Translations under genes and position numbers: made by a program | Notes under the pieces: model-generated | What the model was told of the DNA's origin: nothing | The model's database searches: none | Seen by the model: the letters and a program-made list of their open reading frames with translations, nothing else | Assembly (NCBI GenBank): GCA_003586115.2 | Contig: QVOM02000115.1 | Coordinates: 2,239,110 to 2,303,109 of the forward strand | Reading direction: 5' to 3' | Source of the DNA: Salvator merianae | Taxonomy: Eukaryota; Chordata; Lepidosauria; Squamata; Teiidae | DNA: 64,000 nucleotides | In this document: positions 42,621 through 55,245 of the stretch, piece by piece | Layout of the letters: each line of letters begins with the position of its first letter | How positions within the stretch are numbered: position 1 is the first letter of the stretch

Positions 42621-43129
42621 TTAGGGCATTTGTGACCTTACTGGTAAACCAGTATGGTCAAAGGGACACCCCATCCCCTGCTAGTATGCTTTGTCCACAT
42701 TGGATGGAGCACAGATGGGACCAGGTGGTCCAAAATGGCTGTCTAGTTCAGTATACTGGTATACCTGTTTAAAGAGGTCTACTTGTCCACTAATGCCTAA
42801 TAAACTGGACCAGAGTGAAGTGGAAAGCCTCCATGTTCCAATTTACCAAGGGGACCCATTTTGGTGATGCAGCAAGTCATGACATCAGAATCGCCCCCCC
42901 CCCAGGCACCCTGAGGCCAGGAACTTTAGTTCTTGGCCTTCAGATCTCTTGGAGGCATGCTCCAAAGCTCATGCGAGTTTCAGGGCCAGAGCAGGGACTT
43001 TCTGGGACAAGTGTCCAAATGCGGATGGCCTTGTTGCAGACCATATGGACTGCTCTAACTGGTGAACAGCTCCAGTACAAATGGACCCGCTGAAGCAGTC
43101 CATGGAAGGTAAGTGTGGAAACGCCCTTA
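42621..43129 (+). mobile_element. Group B MITE, complete, TSD TTA
   Basis: Element 42624-43126 (503 bp): left end GGGCATTTGTGACCTTAC, right end GTAAGTGTGGAAACGCCC, flanked by TTA (42621-42623, 43127-43129). This is the best-delimited group B copy. Blocks: CATCCCCTGCTAGTATGCTTTGTCCACATTGGATGGAGC, CCAAAATGGCTGTCTAG, TACCTGTTTAAAGAGGTCTACTTGTCC, GGGGACCCATTTTGGTGATGCAGCA, GGCCAGGAACTTTAGTTCTTGGCC (hairpin), CAAAGCTCATGCGAGTTTCAGG and GATGGCCTTGTTGCAG. TTA fits a PIF/Harbinger-type TSD. Non-coding. Confidence 0.82.
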
Positions 43130-45224
43130 ATTATGAATATGTAATATGTACAAGTGGGGCAGCCTTCAATCTACATCTTGTAGACTTTAAAATCAAACAT
43201 TCTGTTCTTTGCACCACCACTTTTGTGGTCTGAGCCAGCAGCCTGTCGTTTTGGTCCTGCTTTTGATAACCATATGCCCTGGCAGCCCATCTTGTCCGTA
43301 GTTTGAAACGCTACTGAATGGTGTGTTTCCAGCAAATAAGACAGGCAGGCTATTTCCTTCTCTGCTTGTAGTTAAAAAGTAATGAGTCCTTTTATGCTTT
43401 CTTTACATAATAAGCTCCAGCCAGAAAACTGGATATTTCTTAGTCAATAAAATAAAATGAAAATCCCCATATGAAATGTACAAAAGATGAAATCGAGTAG
43501 GTTATTGTGGTTAACAGCCAATAAGAAGGAGTTGCCTTTATTGGCTCAGTTAACAAAGAACATTATGCCATAAATGTCTAGCTTCGTTTTGTTTTTCACT
43601 TTCAAGTATGTTAGGATGAGATGTTCCATTCCTTGTAACTTTGTATTTATTGAAAGCACCCAAGAGGTTATATATCCCGGGCCTGGTTTTTTTTTTTTTT
43701 CCCTCCAAAAAACACTCTTGCATTAACAAGATCTTCACAGTACAATGGAAACTGAATAAAGCATGTAGTAATTCAACCTCCGGCTCTATTCCACTGGATA
43801 CTGAATACTGAATATGTCTTGTAGAAATTGGATAGTATTTTAATTTATTGTGTTTTTAGAGCTACCGAAACACAGGAAGATTATTGACTCAATAGGATCA
43901 ATCACTAGATAACGCAGGAGATTCATAAGGGATTTTATTCTGCCCTGTTAACCTGGAAACATGACTTTGAATATATCTCAAAAAACAGAAATAGTTTATT
44001 TTATTGTTTGTGGGCTTTATAGCCATTTAGTAAAAATAAAATTTCATCCAGTGGTCACTCCTGTCATTTGCACTATTTATTAAGAATATTTTTTAAAGTC
44101 CTTTGCTTTTTACACATGCTAGTGGGGGTACTGCTTGTAAAACACACAGTTTTATAACATATTGTAACATATTCAACTCCAAGACATAAAATAAAACCCA
44201 TTCAGAAACAATACAGTATTTTAAAACAATGTTTGACACACAAGGAAAAAAAGGATTCAACTTGCTGCTGGAGGTTATTTCACGATGCCACCACAATAAA
44301 GGCTCTTTCCCTTTATGCCATCTTTTTTTTTTCTTCCCCTCTCCTTAAGGAACTTGAGGAACAGCCTTGTGTGCAGATCTTAAGGCATGGGGAATTTGTT
44401 AGTGTGTAAGGTAAAGTTCCCGTCTCGCTGTTTCAGTTGCAACTAGTTAAGGCTGTGAGAGTCAGTATCAGCACATTAAATTGGTACTGATGCAATATTA
44501 TTCTACTTGAAAGCCTGGCAACTACATTCGATACCAGTTGGAGCTTCTGTCAATATCTACACAACTCTGGGAGCAGCACTACATTTGTAGTGCTTCTGCC
44601 TTTGTGCATTAAGAATAATACTATGTTTAGTACGCTGGTTACACAGCAAATGCTGCCTCAGGCATCAAGATCACCACCCTGGATTCCCTAGCAGTAAGCT
44701 TGACAATGGTGATCCTGAAGGGGCGAGCTGCCATTTCCTATCCAATCTTGACTGGTGGAAGCACCTCCCACCATCAAGGTCACTACTAGGAGATCCCAGA
44801 TGGTGATCTTAATGGGCAAGGGGGCAGCCATCAAACACAGACAATGGCACCATGGCATGGGGAAGATCGTGGCATGTGGCTATATCAAAGAATTTAAAAC
44901 CCTGATCATAAAGATACATGATTTCCATTCTGACCAGAATGCACAGAGAGAAGATGTTTAACACTTTCTTTCTCAGCTATGATTCTTTACACACTTGTAT
45001 TCTGAGATTCTCTGACAAAGATATTCTGGTTTTGTCATTCCTCCTCTTTAAAACGGTGGCCACAAACAAAATAGGGTCCTGTCCCCCCCAGTGGTGACAT
45101 GCATGTTGTAAAGCAGCCCTCCTAAAGAGATTCTTCTAGCATCATCACTATGATAATATAGGTTGTAGATGGGGACCTTTTTATGCACCCAGGCTTTTTA
45201 AACAACATGTTCTGGTTTTAATTA
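43130..45224. other. AT-rich background, nothing certain
   Basis: A T-run lies at 43688. A piece at 44640-44830 with GATCACCACC...CTGGATTCCCTAGCAG / GATCTTAATGGGCAAGGGG may be MITE-derived, but ends were not found. No exon. Confidence 0.4.
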
Positions 45225-45335
45225 GCCACTTCATTCTGTTTTTAAACTTCTTTTTCAAAATTGTATGCAAAATTTGTGTTGTAATTCACCCAGGGAACTC
45301 TAGTGAGGGTCAGCCAGAAAGGAAATAAATAAATG
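45225..45335 (+). mobile_element. LINE 3' end fragment
   Basis: TTGTGTTGTAATTCACCCAGGGAACTCTAGTGAGGGTCAGCCAGAAAGG followed by (AAATAAAT) has the layout of a CR1/L2-type 3' end. No coding part. Confidence 0.45.
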
Positions 45336-45798
45336 CACACAAACTCCACCCCAAGCATGCTTGTATTGTAATGATTAATTAAGGGGGGAAAGCTGTTAGC
45401 TCTTGTTTTATAGCTACCTGTATCATGGGGGCAATTTTTGCCAAGATCACAGCTGGGGTTTCAAAAGTTAAGCCTTTTCTTTCTGAAAACAATCATAATG
45501 GAACTGCCTATCCAGAAAGACAGTCAGAGACAAAGACAGAGGATACTAAGAAATAAGATGCATAAATCACAAGCTGATACAATTAAATCTGGCCTCAAAA
45601 GTATACAGGAAAAATTCCAAAAATATATAAACTTTCTTCTGTGCATATTATTTGTGAGATTCTGTATTTTCAAGGTTGTTTCTTCTTGTTTCTCCCTACA
45701 ACTAAATTCTGTCCCATTTCTCCCTATAGAGAGAAAGAGAGGGGGGAGGAAGTCTTTTGGAACTTGTTGGTATTCTTTACCAGTAAGTGCACTAAAGG
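45336..45798. other. Unassigned, contains part of a 160-codon frame
   Basis: The frame 45438-45920 crosses into the MITE at 45799, and a shadow frame lies on the other strand; no domain. No gene is supported. Confidence 0.45.
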
Positions 45799-46061
45799 CC
45801 TTCCCTCTGCACATTAGTATGGAATACAGGAGGTCCCACCCACTGTTAGTATGCTCCATTTGCACAGGATGGAGCATAATCCAGATTAAGAAGCCACTGA
45901 TCTGGATCGGTGATGATTAAACAGGTCTATTGGCATACTAGTAGGCCCTAGTCCAAAACATAGAGGCATGCAGAGGGCAAGCCTCCATTTTCCAGACTAC
46001 TGAGGGACCCATTTCAAAACACACTGCCAAAATGGATTTCACAGACCTCTAGGCTCATGCA
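45799..46061 (+). mobile_element. Group B MITE, 5' part
   Basis: Starts GGCCTTCCCTCTGCACATTAGTATGGAATACAGGAGG and continues CCCACTGTTAGTATGCTCCATTTGCACAGGATGGAGCATAATCCAGAT, GAAGCCACTGATCTGG, AACAGGTCTATTGGCATACTAG, CAAGCCTCCATTTTCCAGACTACTG and GGGACCCATTTCAAAACACACTGCCAAAATGG. It is the undisrupted counterpart of the L2-split copy at 30451-31943. The right part is replaced by a short tandem repeat and a hAT-like piece. Confidence 0.72.
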
Positions 46062-46178
46062 ACCTGGTGTGTCAGTGTGACCTGGTGTGTCAGTGCGGAG
46101 GCACGGAGTCCCTGTGAACAGCCATGGCATGCTTTGCATGGGGCACGAACACCCACCCTTAAAGTCACGGGTTGTTGC
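46062..46178 (+). mobile_element. 18-bp tandem repeat plus hAT-like remnant
   Basis: ACCTGGTGTGTCAGTGTG (46062-46079) is repeated with one change at 46080-46097. CAGTGCGGAGGCACGGAG...GGGGCACGAACACCCACCCTTAAAGTCACGG follows, resembling the right half of the hairpin hAT element at 37634-37834. No TSD was confirmed. Confidence 0.4.
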
Positions 46179-46925
46179 TGCTAAAGTGTATAAATATTAT
46201 AAATTGATTTCTGATATTTTTCAATGTTTTTATTTGTAATTTGTTTTGATTTTGTAAAAATATTTTTTTTAAAAAAAAAAACACCAAATTCTGGAAATGC
46301 AGAAAAGCATATTTTAATCTGTGAATGCATTTTTTTCAAATAAATACACAAATGCAAATTGATTCTTGCACATCTCTGCAACACTCACATGGACCATGAA
46401 GACTATACCAGATGTGTGCCCAGACTATAGAGTCCAATACCAGCACATGACACAGGAAGGCACACATCAGTATGAATATGGTGGCTGCATGCCCCCCCCC
46501 CCCCAATGCCTGGGAGCACTCTAGTGGGAGACCATTTTAAAGTGGTCTTCCACACAGGCCAGGCTGAGTCCTTGTTTCTGCCACCATTGTGCAGGCCACA
46601 TTCAAGAGCCCAGTTTTGTATTGCCAGGTTCCAGAAGACAGCCCACTTCTGGGGCTATTTCCAGAGGTTCAGCAAATTGCCCTCAGCCTGTAGCTTTCAG
46701 GCCAGGAAACTTGTGTTCCCTGGCTCCAAAGCTGAAGCAGGCCAAGCCTGACATCATGTTTACAGCTGCCAGAATACTCTGCATAGCCCATTGCAATGCT
46801 GACCAAGTATGCTTTTTCTGAGCCAGGACCAATATCTATTGCAGGCATCAACAGTGCATATGTGGAAGTTACTAGAAAGAGTAAAGTACCTATTTTTGTG
46901 GACATCGAAACTGAAATGCAAAATC
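46179..46925. other. Unassigned, with a C-run
   Basis: A 12-14-base C-run spans about 46491-46504. A GCCAGGAAACTTGTGTTCCCTGGC hairpin near 46702 suggests a group B/E MITE fragment around 46500-46830. No exon. Confidence 0.4.
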
Positions 46926-47287
46926 ATTCATATTAGAGATGTGGAAAGTTCAAACCATATCCAAAAATTCAATTGAATAGTATGTGTTCACAGATGTTTG
47001 CATTGAACCGAACATGCAGTTGTTTAGATATCCAAAAATTCGATCAAACCAAGCTTTCCTGCTTACAAACACAAACACTTTGATCAGATGTTCCTGTTTC
47101 ACTGTGCTTCTGTCCTTGAAAAGGGCTTTTTTAATAGAAAAAAAAGTGTTTTTTCTTTTCAAACCAGTGAAAAATTGAATGCTATTTGTTAAATTAAATG
47201 GTTCAACGGCGAACTGAACAAATGAGAGTTCATTTTGACAGGAAACCAAACACCTGAATTTTGGTTGTGCACATCCCTAATTCATGT
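46926..47287. mobile_element. hAT-type MITE, TAGAGATG/CATCCCTA ends, TSD ATTCAT(A/G)T
   Basis: Element 46934-47279 (346 bp) flanked by ATTCATAT (46926-46933) and ATTCATGT (47280-47287), 7 of 8 identical. Ends TAGAGATGTGGAAAG and TTGTGCACATCCCTA. The AT-rich interior carries CAAACC, GAACCG, GAACTGAAC and CCAAAAATTCGATC-type repeats. Non-autonomous. It has decayed more than the CpG-rich hAT MITEs at 510 and 38040. Confidence 0.8.
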
Positions 47288-47598
47288 GTGTAATGTTGTC
47301 GTACAGCCTCCCATCCAATTCAATGATGCATGCACTTCCCCATGCCATGGATGTCTCTCTATAGCACCAGTTTTGGAGTGGTTTTCTCAAACAACCCTAA
47401 CTAGCCTGTATATCAGAGCTGGATAAATTTTGTCCATTATCCTGGACTTCCTTTACATGTGATGGGTGTGGCAGAGGTAGCTGTGATTGCCCCAATCACA
47501 CACCCATGACATGATACATAGGCATCAAGTCTCTTTCATTAGCAATTTGAGAAAATAAGTTGGATAAGGTGATTAAAGAGGTGTGCTGAACTAAACAA
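47288..47598. other. Unassigned
   Basis: Nothing recognised. Confidence 0.45.
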
Positions 47599-47830
47599 AG
47601 GGACTATCTGCACTGCCTCACCATGATCCGAACCAGTGGGTCTGGACTAGTGAGGCTCACTGGCTCGGTCTATGGCAAAGTGTGCTCTGTAACAGCACCA
47701 TCTGCACAACGGTGCTGGTCCAGACCAGCTACTGCACCAGCCCCAAAACTTGCATGCGTTTCAAAGCAGTGATGGCTACAAAACTGGGTACCCTGTTGGT
47801 AACACAATGCATTTGATGGCATCAAACATG
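47599..47830 (-). mobile_element. Group B MITE fragment (minus orientation)
   Basis: From GGGACTATCTGCACTGCCTCACC it reads, as complement, blocks found at 31800-31920: GACCCACTGGTTCGGATC, CTGGACCAGCACCGTTGTGCAGATGGTGCTG. GGGTACCCTGTTGGTAACACAATGCATTTG at the far side matches GGGTTCCCTGG/GTGTGCT blocks. Confidence 0.5.
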
Positions 47831-48559
47831 TAGAAGACTAGAGTCATATTTGGCACAATCTAAAGACATTAAAAACACTGAGCTACTTCCCCACTGGCCA
47901 AGTTCCACTGGCCATCTACTGGTGAGTTCACCTTAGAGTAACCAGATGTTCTCTTCTCTAGAAGGCTTTGATTTAAGACTGTTTTCATTTTTTTGTCCTC
48001 TGTAGACATCCTCTGTGTGAATGTATTTCCAGCCCAAGTTCAGTTTAAAAATAAAGACCCATAAGAAAAAGAAGGACATTGCAACTGAACAGCAAACCTA
48101 CAGCCATATGACCTGTCTTACATTGCATTGCCATCTTTTTACTGTACATCTAGAAAGCTGCTTCTCCTGTAAAATATCCAGTATTCTGACTGGTGTTCTA
48201 TGACTATAAAATAGGTCCTTTGGGTTTTGTTATATTGTTCCAGCTCAATATCTTGACAGATATGGTCCTTTGTATTCAAAACTGCCAGAATTCAAAAGAG
48301 GGCTTTCTCATGCTCCTGCTTTATGGCAGACAGGGCAACCAAATCTTGTCTATCACAATTGTATCCCATGAATTCATACAGTATATCAGAAAGGAATGAA
48401 ATTGAAGCCCGTAGGGGGAGAATTTGAAATAAGGGATCATAAGAAAGAAGGTCACAGGGTCTTGAACAGTAGAGCCAGCAGTCACAAGTCTCACATGATA
48501 TGCACCACAGGGTTTCATTTCACAGTTGCCTCCCTCCCTTTCATGCCAACATTACAGCT
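47831..48559. other. Unassigned
   Basis: Nothing recognised. Confidence 0.45.
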
Positions 48560-48589
48560 GGCAAACTTTTGTTTTCCAGCTTCAAAGTT

Positions 48590-48668
48590 TGAGCCCAGCC
48601 CTATTTTGGAAGGCTCAGAAAGTAGCCCCAGAAGTTGGCCATTTCTGGCATCTTTCAAAATAGGGCCA
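48590..48668. repeat. Imperfect hairpin of about 30-bp arms
   Basis: CCTATTTTGGAAGGCTCAGAAAGTAGCCCC pairs with GGCCATTTCTGGCATCTTTCAAAATAGG across AGAAGTT. It has the same layout and similar core (CAGAAA...GGCCATTT) as the hairpin at 21052-21098, so the two are probably copies of one palindromic MITE. Confidence 0.65.
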
Positions 48669-49136
48669 AGCAGATCTCACAACAGATAGTTTGGAAGAAC
48701 CACTGTCATCCGTTCACAGAACAACAGGGAGGTAGGAGTGGGACTGAAAGTTTCATCAGGGTGGTTTTCCTGTTCAGCGAGAAAACTGACTCTGGCCACA
48801 CTTTCTGCCCTCTGTGGTGTGATAGTGACTCTGTGGGTGTGGAACTGTGTGATCCCTGCACTTCTTGAACTTTTCCATGGCTCCATTAATATGACATCCA
48901 CATCTTGCCTCCATTCCTATGGTTGGAAAGGAATTGTCTTAAAAAGGCTAGTAATTATGTACATACAGTTGTCCCTTGCATAACACATTTTTGTTGATCA
49001 AATATCAGTAATAGAAAATCATCACCCAGTGGAACCAGCTATTGCAAGCAATCTTCTAAGTCAATTTTACAAATCTTGTTGTTTTGCTGGAACCAAATCA
49101 CTGTGTTCTATGAAAGATGACTGTCCCTACCTACCT
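48669..49136. other. Unassigned
   Basis: Nothing recognised. Confidence 0.45.
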
Positions 49137-49172
49137 ACATACACACACACACACATACACACACATACACGT
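49137..49172 (+). repeat. (CA)n microsatellite
   Basis: ACATACACACACACACACACATACACACACATACAC, interrupted by CATA. Confidence 0.92.
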
Positions 49173-51655
49173 GAAAACTACCATATGTGTATTCTAAGTA
49201 AGTGTTCTCTTTTTTACTTCTTTAGTAAGCTGGTGTCCTTATTTCCCCTGTTATTAGTGTTGCATAGTTGTCCATCTCCCCAGATCCATCTTATAACTTT
49301 GTTGCCTATGGTCATGTCAGTCCTTCCATTAGGCAAAATGAGCCAACTACCTCAGGTAGCATGTGCTATTTGTGTAAGGACCAGTGAACAGAACTGTACA
49401 TACCATACAGCTTTCCTTGACCTCCTGAACTAGCTTTCTACCCTCATGCATGGTGGATGTTCTCTGTTTGGTTGGCTTCTGTACATAGAATAGGGGAAAG
49501 TACACCCTTCATTTACACCTCAAGAAGGAAAAAAGGCCTTGTTCAGGGTTTGAAACTAAAACCTTCCAAACAGAAAGCATTTGCTGCCATACTCCCCATA
49601 CGGATGCAGAATAATATAGATGAATAGGGGGAATAGACAGACTGCCTGACATGTAGGTACCCATACTAAATTAGTGGTTCTATTACCCATGAACCCTTGT
49701 CCATAGTCCATGAGTTCCAAGTACCTCTGGTGTTATTTTGGTCCAAGCTCAGTCCTGAGTCCACAATCAAGCTTCCACCAGCCATTCCTATCAATAGTAT
49801 TTTTTTAAAAAAATCAATCAGAGATCTTATCAGGAAACCAACACCAGGTAAGATCACCGGACAGGGCCTGCTAGGCAAGGATCAATCAGGACCATGCAGA
49901 CCTTCTGGGTGGAGATAGTGTAGAAGCACATAGACCTGCTTGGTTAGGGGGAGCAACTACAAGGTCCACAGCCCTACAGACCTGGTGGTATCACTATAGA
50001 AATAATTTATATCCATAAGCGCCCATTAAAATGTCCTTACCCTCCACCAACTGCATCCCTCTGTTTCAGTCGTCTTCTGTTTGTGCAGCTCTGGATCCAG
50101 CCTACTGACTGTGTTCCTGAATAGAACTTGTAACACCCCATGAAGCTGTCTCCATGCTGTTTCTCATGACATTTGTCTTTCACCCTCCCTGTTGGTTGAT
50201 ATTGCTGTGATGACAATGACAACAAAAATGGTGCCTCTACAACTACTGGCTACAGTGCAAAAACTGGACAATAACTTGTCCAGTAGTTTGGCTGATGGAT
50301 TTATTGGAATATTTGGCATTCCCTAAATATCCCCCTGCAGCCTGACCTGGCATGGTTAATATTGCTCATGCAATATTTTATTTTTAAAAAAACAAATCAT
50401 TCAGAAAGGTAACCATTATTTTTTAACTCACCTTAAGGAATTCATTGAACAAGACAAATCTCCAGCTCAGACTAATTTCTATCATAAATGATAATGCCAC
50501 CTAGTGTCTAAACAAGAAACTGAAAATACTATTTCTTTGCACAGTTAAAATTGCATCACATCCAATGAGTTCATTGAAAAAAATCACAGGAATATGAAAT
50601 ACTGCAGGTAATTCCCATTTTTGGTCCTCATGAATGTGTTCGTTAGAATAACAGTTCATTCATTCTAATATCCCTTAGATCCCTCTCTTCAGTTTCTATC
50701 ACCAAAAGCCATTGCAAGATATGAAATCAATGTACATTAATTGTGTAGCATATCTAATTTTTTTCTTTAAAATAATAAAACAAAATGAAGTAAACGAAAA
50801 TAAGATATTTATGGCTAAGGCAAGATTTGTCAGATTTGTTTTATGTAGCAACTTTTCTTTAAAAAAAGTACTTTCAGTCCTTATATTTCCAATTATCTAA
50901 ACAAAGATTGGGAGGGGGACACACCCTGCTTTATTGCCACAAGGAAACAATAAGGAACATATATATTGTGCATGATAAAAAAAAGAAAGAAAAAACTCCA
51001 GTGTGTTGTGACCTCATTGGCATTTACTGATAACATATTGCAGTACTTCACTCAATTAGACACATAATGTAATCTTATTTAACTGTGTCAGGAACAATTT
51101 GGACAGAGTTTTTGAAACACTATATACTGCATATGACAATGGCTTCACAATAAAGCAAAGGTTTTTTGCAACACTGGAGGCATAGTTCTGGTGGCTCTCT
51201 CTTACCAGCAAAGTAACTTGAATCTGTCTTCATTATAACACATCTGGATAATTGTAAGCTTTTCAAGGAGGAGGGCAGGGGCAGCTAGACAGTTCATTCC
51301 TAAAAGCTATGAGTATCGAGAGAATAAATAGCTGTCATGAAATCATGAACAAGTTTTCAAGTTTACCAAACTGCTTCTATGAACTGCGAAAGATATCATA
51401 TACAGTTTCTTAAATTGTTCTCATGGAAAAAATGATTTGAGATGGCACCAAGTTCCACTGGAACAAAGAAATAATTGCTGTCCCCTGCCTTGAAAATGCA
51501 AGGCTAGTAGATTTTTAAATTACTACTTTTAAAAGACCTACTCAGACTTGCAGAAACTTTGCTTTCTGTATCTATATATTTCCATCAGTCTTTCTAATAA
51601 CTTTCTAATACCTATGAGCTTGATGCAAAGCAAAGAGTAACAATGTCTGGGCCTC
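49173..51655. other. AT-rich background, nothing recognised
   Basis: About 2.5 kb with A- and T-runs but no repeat family, exon or RNA I can support. Confidence 0.5.
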
Positions 51656-51656
51656 C

Positions 51657-51706
51657 ATATTATCATCATCATCATCATCACCACCACCACCACCACCATC
51701 ATCATA
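51657..51706 (+). repeat. (CAT)n(CAC)n(CAT)n microsatellite
   Basis: TATTATCATCATCATCATCATCA, then six CAC triplets, then CATCATCATAG. Pure triplet arrays such as this are often polymorphic; the Met/Val-rich minus-strand frame is an artefact. Confidence 0.93.
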
Positions 51707-52490
51707 GACACATACAGATGCATAATTACAGTCAACAATGATACATATTAAGTGAAACATTCAGTACAGAGCAATCTTATGATATATTTCACAAAAAATC
51801 ATTGCATTATTGTAATAAGATCTTATTTATTTCAGACAATGCCATTTTCCCCTGAAAGTATTCTGTCTTTATATTTGGAATGGCTTTGACCAGTGATTTC
51901 CATATCTGCAGTGAAGACTCTTTTCTTATAATTCTTTGAAGATTTTTTTTTTCCTCAGTAGTGATACCATGCTGCTATGTTTTCACTTACAGTGGCAAAA
52001 AGCATCTCACGGTGATCATGCAGTCCTCCTAATTGGCACAATCACCAATCAAGGCAGAATCCTTGGAGTGCACAATTTGCTGTCCTCAATGGATGCACCA
52101 TGATCATAGTTGAAAATGATGCCTCCACACTTGAAAGGTGGTATGTGATGCCTTAAGCAGGAGAAATATGGTGTTGGATATGAGGCTGCTACCTCAGCCT
52201 CACTTCAAGTTCCGGTGGGGGAGGAAAAGGCCTAGAGAATCTGGCATCCACTTAAAACACTGATACCGCCACCAAACCTTGTTTTCTCATCCCCTTTTCA
52301 CACCCTCCATTGCCCACTGTGCCCTCCCATGTACCCCCCCCAACCGTGTCTTTTGGCTTAGGATGCCTGAACCTATAGAGTTGATCTTAGATCCAATAAC
52401 CTGTACCTCCAGCTCCAGGATAACTGGTGCTTTGATACCCGTACAAACTGAAAGAGAAGTTTTGGCTGCAGCTTTCTTCCCAAATAGTAC
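51707..52490. other. Unassigned
   Basis: Includes a C-rich CCCCCCC near 52337. Nothing recognised. Confidence 0.45.
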
Positions 52491-53066
52491 AATGGGCCTG
52501 TTTGCACTTCCGAAGCAGAACATTCTTGGCCGCTCACTAGAACAGAGGATTCGCACTCACTCATGCATGCACCGTTCCCAATTCTCACTGAGGCTCACCT
52601 GATACATACCTGAAGCTGGGGAAGGCTAGACAAGTAATTTGCTGACCTGCAAGATCAAGCACAGATCGGGGAAGTTGCTTTCGCACTGTTTCCTGGCTCA
52701 AAATGGAGGCGGGGAGTGGCTGGCGTGGCCGCACAGGCGCGGTCTGCTACTTCGCAACCCGGTTTGCCCTTTGGGCTTTGCACCCTGGCTGCTGTTTCAA
52801 AGACAGTTCCGAAAGGAGCTCCTCTAACTTCAAAGCAGTAGCTCTATGGTTCGGATTACTAGCTCTATCTTCGCATCCGTGCCTCTATGATTTGTTACCT
52901 CACTTCCTGCCTAGTGGATTCCCATCTGCACTGCTCCCTCTGCTGGTCAGCTTGGAGTCATTTCCCTGGCTGGCAAGTGCATATAGCACTCAACAGACTC
53001 CTTCTTCACCAGCCTGAAGTCTGCTAATTAGAACCTTATCCTCTGGTAAGTGTGAAAACACCCAAA
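52491..53066 (+). mobile_element. Group C MITE, GGGCCTG ends (copy 1)
   Basis: Element 52494-53063 (570 bp): GGGCCTGTTTGCACTTCCG at the left, GTAAGTGTGAAAACACCC at the right, flanked by AAT and AAA (imperfect 3-bp TSD). Shared in order with 56777-57332: CGCTCACTAGAACAGAGGATTCGCACT, GGCTAGACAAGTAATTTGC, GACCTGCAAGATC...GATCGGG, TTGCTTTCGCACTGTT, GCGTGGCCGCACAGGCGCGGTCTGCT, CCCTTTGGGCTT, CTGCACTGCTCCCTCTGCTGGTCAGCTT. CpG-rich; no reading frame. Confidence 0.82.
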
Positions 53067-53731
53067 GTTTCGTATCAATAGCAAGTTGAGTTGTTTTGAT
53101 ATGTATACACCCAAACATTAGCACAGGTGAAACCCATTTCTTCTCAGATCCCCTTTTAAGAGTAATAATCCCAACACCTGACAAAGGCCCTCAAGCTTCT
53201 TTCTATATTTACTAGAACAAGAAAACAGTTGATCTAGTGCCAAATTATTTGCTTTTATCACAGGCATCAAATTGAAAAGCTTCTTATCAGTGACTTGAGG
53301 AGCAGGTAATGGGGGAGGACAAAGTGAGGGGTTGTACATAAAACTATAGTATTGTTTCTGTTGTTGTCATCTGTAGTATGCATGCTACATACTACAATCA
53401 TATGGCTCTGTGTCTGAATGTTTGTTTGTCTGATGTCTCCTTTCTATTTTGGTTGACTGTCACAAATGTTTTGATTATCTCACACATCTTTTTTTCAGTT
53501 ATGCATTGTCTCTGTTATTTTTTTACTTAGGGGTGGCTGTTGAGTTCTTCAGATTTAGGGCCCAAATCTGCTTATCGTTATGCACGATCACTTTGCCACA
53601 TGTCTTGCACTATAAAAGAAAGAAACAAAAAGAAAAGCTTCAAATAGGACATTATTATTTTATCCCTTGTACAATGCATTTATTTGGATGAAATCCATCC
53701 ATTTCAAGGTTGCATTTTAAAATATGGCCCT
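53067..53731. other. AT-rich background, nothing recognised
   Basis: No repeat or exon was recognised. Confidence 0.45.
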
Positions 53732-54270
53732 TTCCGCACTGGGCCTTATTCCAGTATATATCCCAGAGTAGGGGCCTGGTGTCCACATGCTAGTGCAGAC
53801 TACGGCAGGCAACCAGCTTGGGGGGCAGTTGAGAGTGGAAGTGTTTGCCCATGCTGGCTCTGGCCACCTCAGTGACAGCCCACAGGACAAGGGTGGGTGG
53901 AGCCTAAGACTATTTCCTCAAGGCACGCATTGTTCTATCCCATGTGGGGCCAATTATGGGCCATGTTCAGTGATCCAACCCAAGACTGGAGGGGCAGCTG
54001 GCAGTACAGAACCAGTCCCATCCACATAGTGGTTGCCCAGCCCAGCTGGTAACTTCAAAGACTTGGAACAAAAGTCCCCAGCCTTCAAAGTTTCTGACTG
54101 GAGCATTTTTAACTGAATAAACACTTCCCAGATAACAACAAAATGATGCTGAACTGCATGCTCCTAATAGACTAACTACACACAAGTAGTTAGGTTGATC
54201 TACTGCTGGGGGCTGCTTCAAAGTGGGCTCCCATTGGAGCAGACTCCAGTATCATTTCATCACTGGGGCT
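53732..54270 (+). mobile_element. Group E MITE
   Basis: Starts GGCCCTTTCCGCACTGGGCCTTATTCCAG, then GTAGGGGCCTGGTGTCCACATGCTAGTGCAGAC, GGGCAACCAGC-like text, GGAGGGGCAGCTGGCAGTACAG and GTCCCCAGCCTTCAAAGTTTC. The last two have counterparts at 62795-62905 (CAGTCTTCAAAGTTAT). Right end approximate; no TSD found. Confidence 0.55.
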
Positions 54271-55245
54271 TGCTATAACAATCCATGCAGTTGTGCTATT
54301 TCTATGAGAGTCACAGCCTCCTGGTAGACAGATCCTCAATGCAAATAAGTCATTCGCCGTGGGTTGCTGTCTCAGGCTTAGGGCCTTTGTAGGAATTATG
54401 GCTGCTATTTTACTGCATATTAATAATGTTTTTCTTAGTCATAATTTTTATTTTGTATTTGCTGAATTTCATAGTGCTTCTTTATATTCTATTGATAGTG
54501 AAATATGTTTGTAACTACAAAATTCAAAATATGAATTTTACTCAAACATTTCAGATAGTTGGGGGAAAAACCCACAGATAACTCTGTCCTGATTTTCCTG
54601 TGGGGAGGTGCACAGACCTGAACATAGAAGGACTTATTTCTGTGTAGACATGACTAAGAATGCAGGCTTAATCATCTCATGGAAAGTTTCAGATGACAAG
54701 TGACAGATAGAAGGTCAATATAAAATTTTCATTGCACAAATATCTTACTGTACAATCCTAACGTAACACACAAACTGTGAACAGAATAGTAGGTAACTTT
54801 AAACAATGTTTTAAACATAATAACATTCCAGAAATAAACCAAAAATGTTACTGTTACAGACTCCCAAGGGCACTGGCTTGAAAAGAAAATAAACCTACAA
54901 AGAGAGAAAATCATGAAGATAGAACTCTCTTAATAGCTCAACATGGAAAATCCAACTCAAACAAGAAACATTAAAAAACTTCCAAAAAATCCCGAAAGAA
55001 TTAAAGTCTCTTGAAACCCAAAACATAGCAACAGCCCAATTATTTACAAGACAAGATTTCAAAATTTTAACAAGTATTTTGTCTAGCAGATTATCACATT
55101 TTATCTCCCAACTCTTTAAGGAAGATCATTGTGAAGTTTGTGCCATATAGCAGATACAATTCACTTAGTGAAACACCTTTATTGATAGCAATCAACACTA
55201 TCACCTCTAAACTGTTTTTGAGATCCCCTTTTTACTGTGTGTTCA
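54271..55245. other. AT-rich background, nothing recognised
   Basis: About 1 kb, AT-rich, without repeat or exon recognised. Confidence 0.5.

Noticed and set aside
45438..45920. 160-codon open frame
   Set aside because: Crosses from unique DNA into the group B MITE at 45799 and has a 117-codon shadow frame on the minus strand. No motif.
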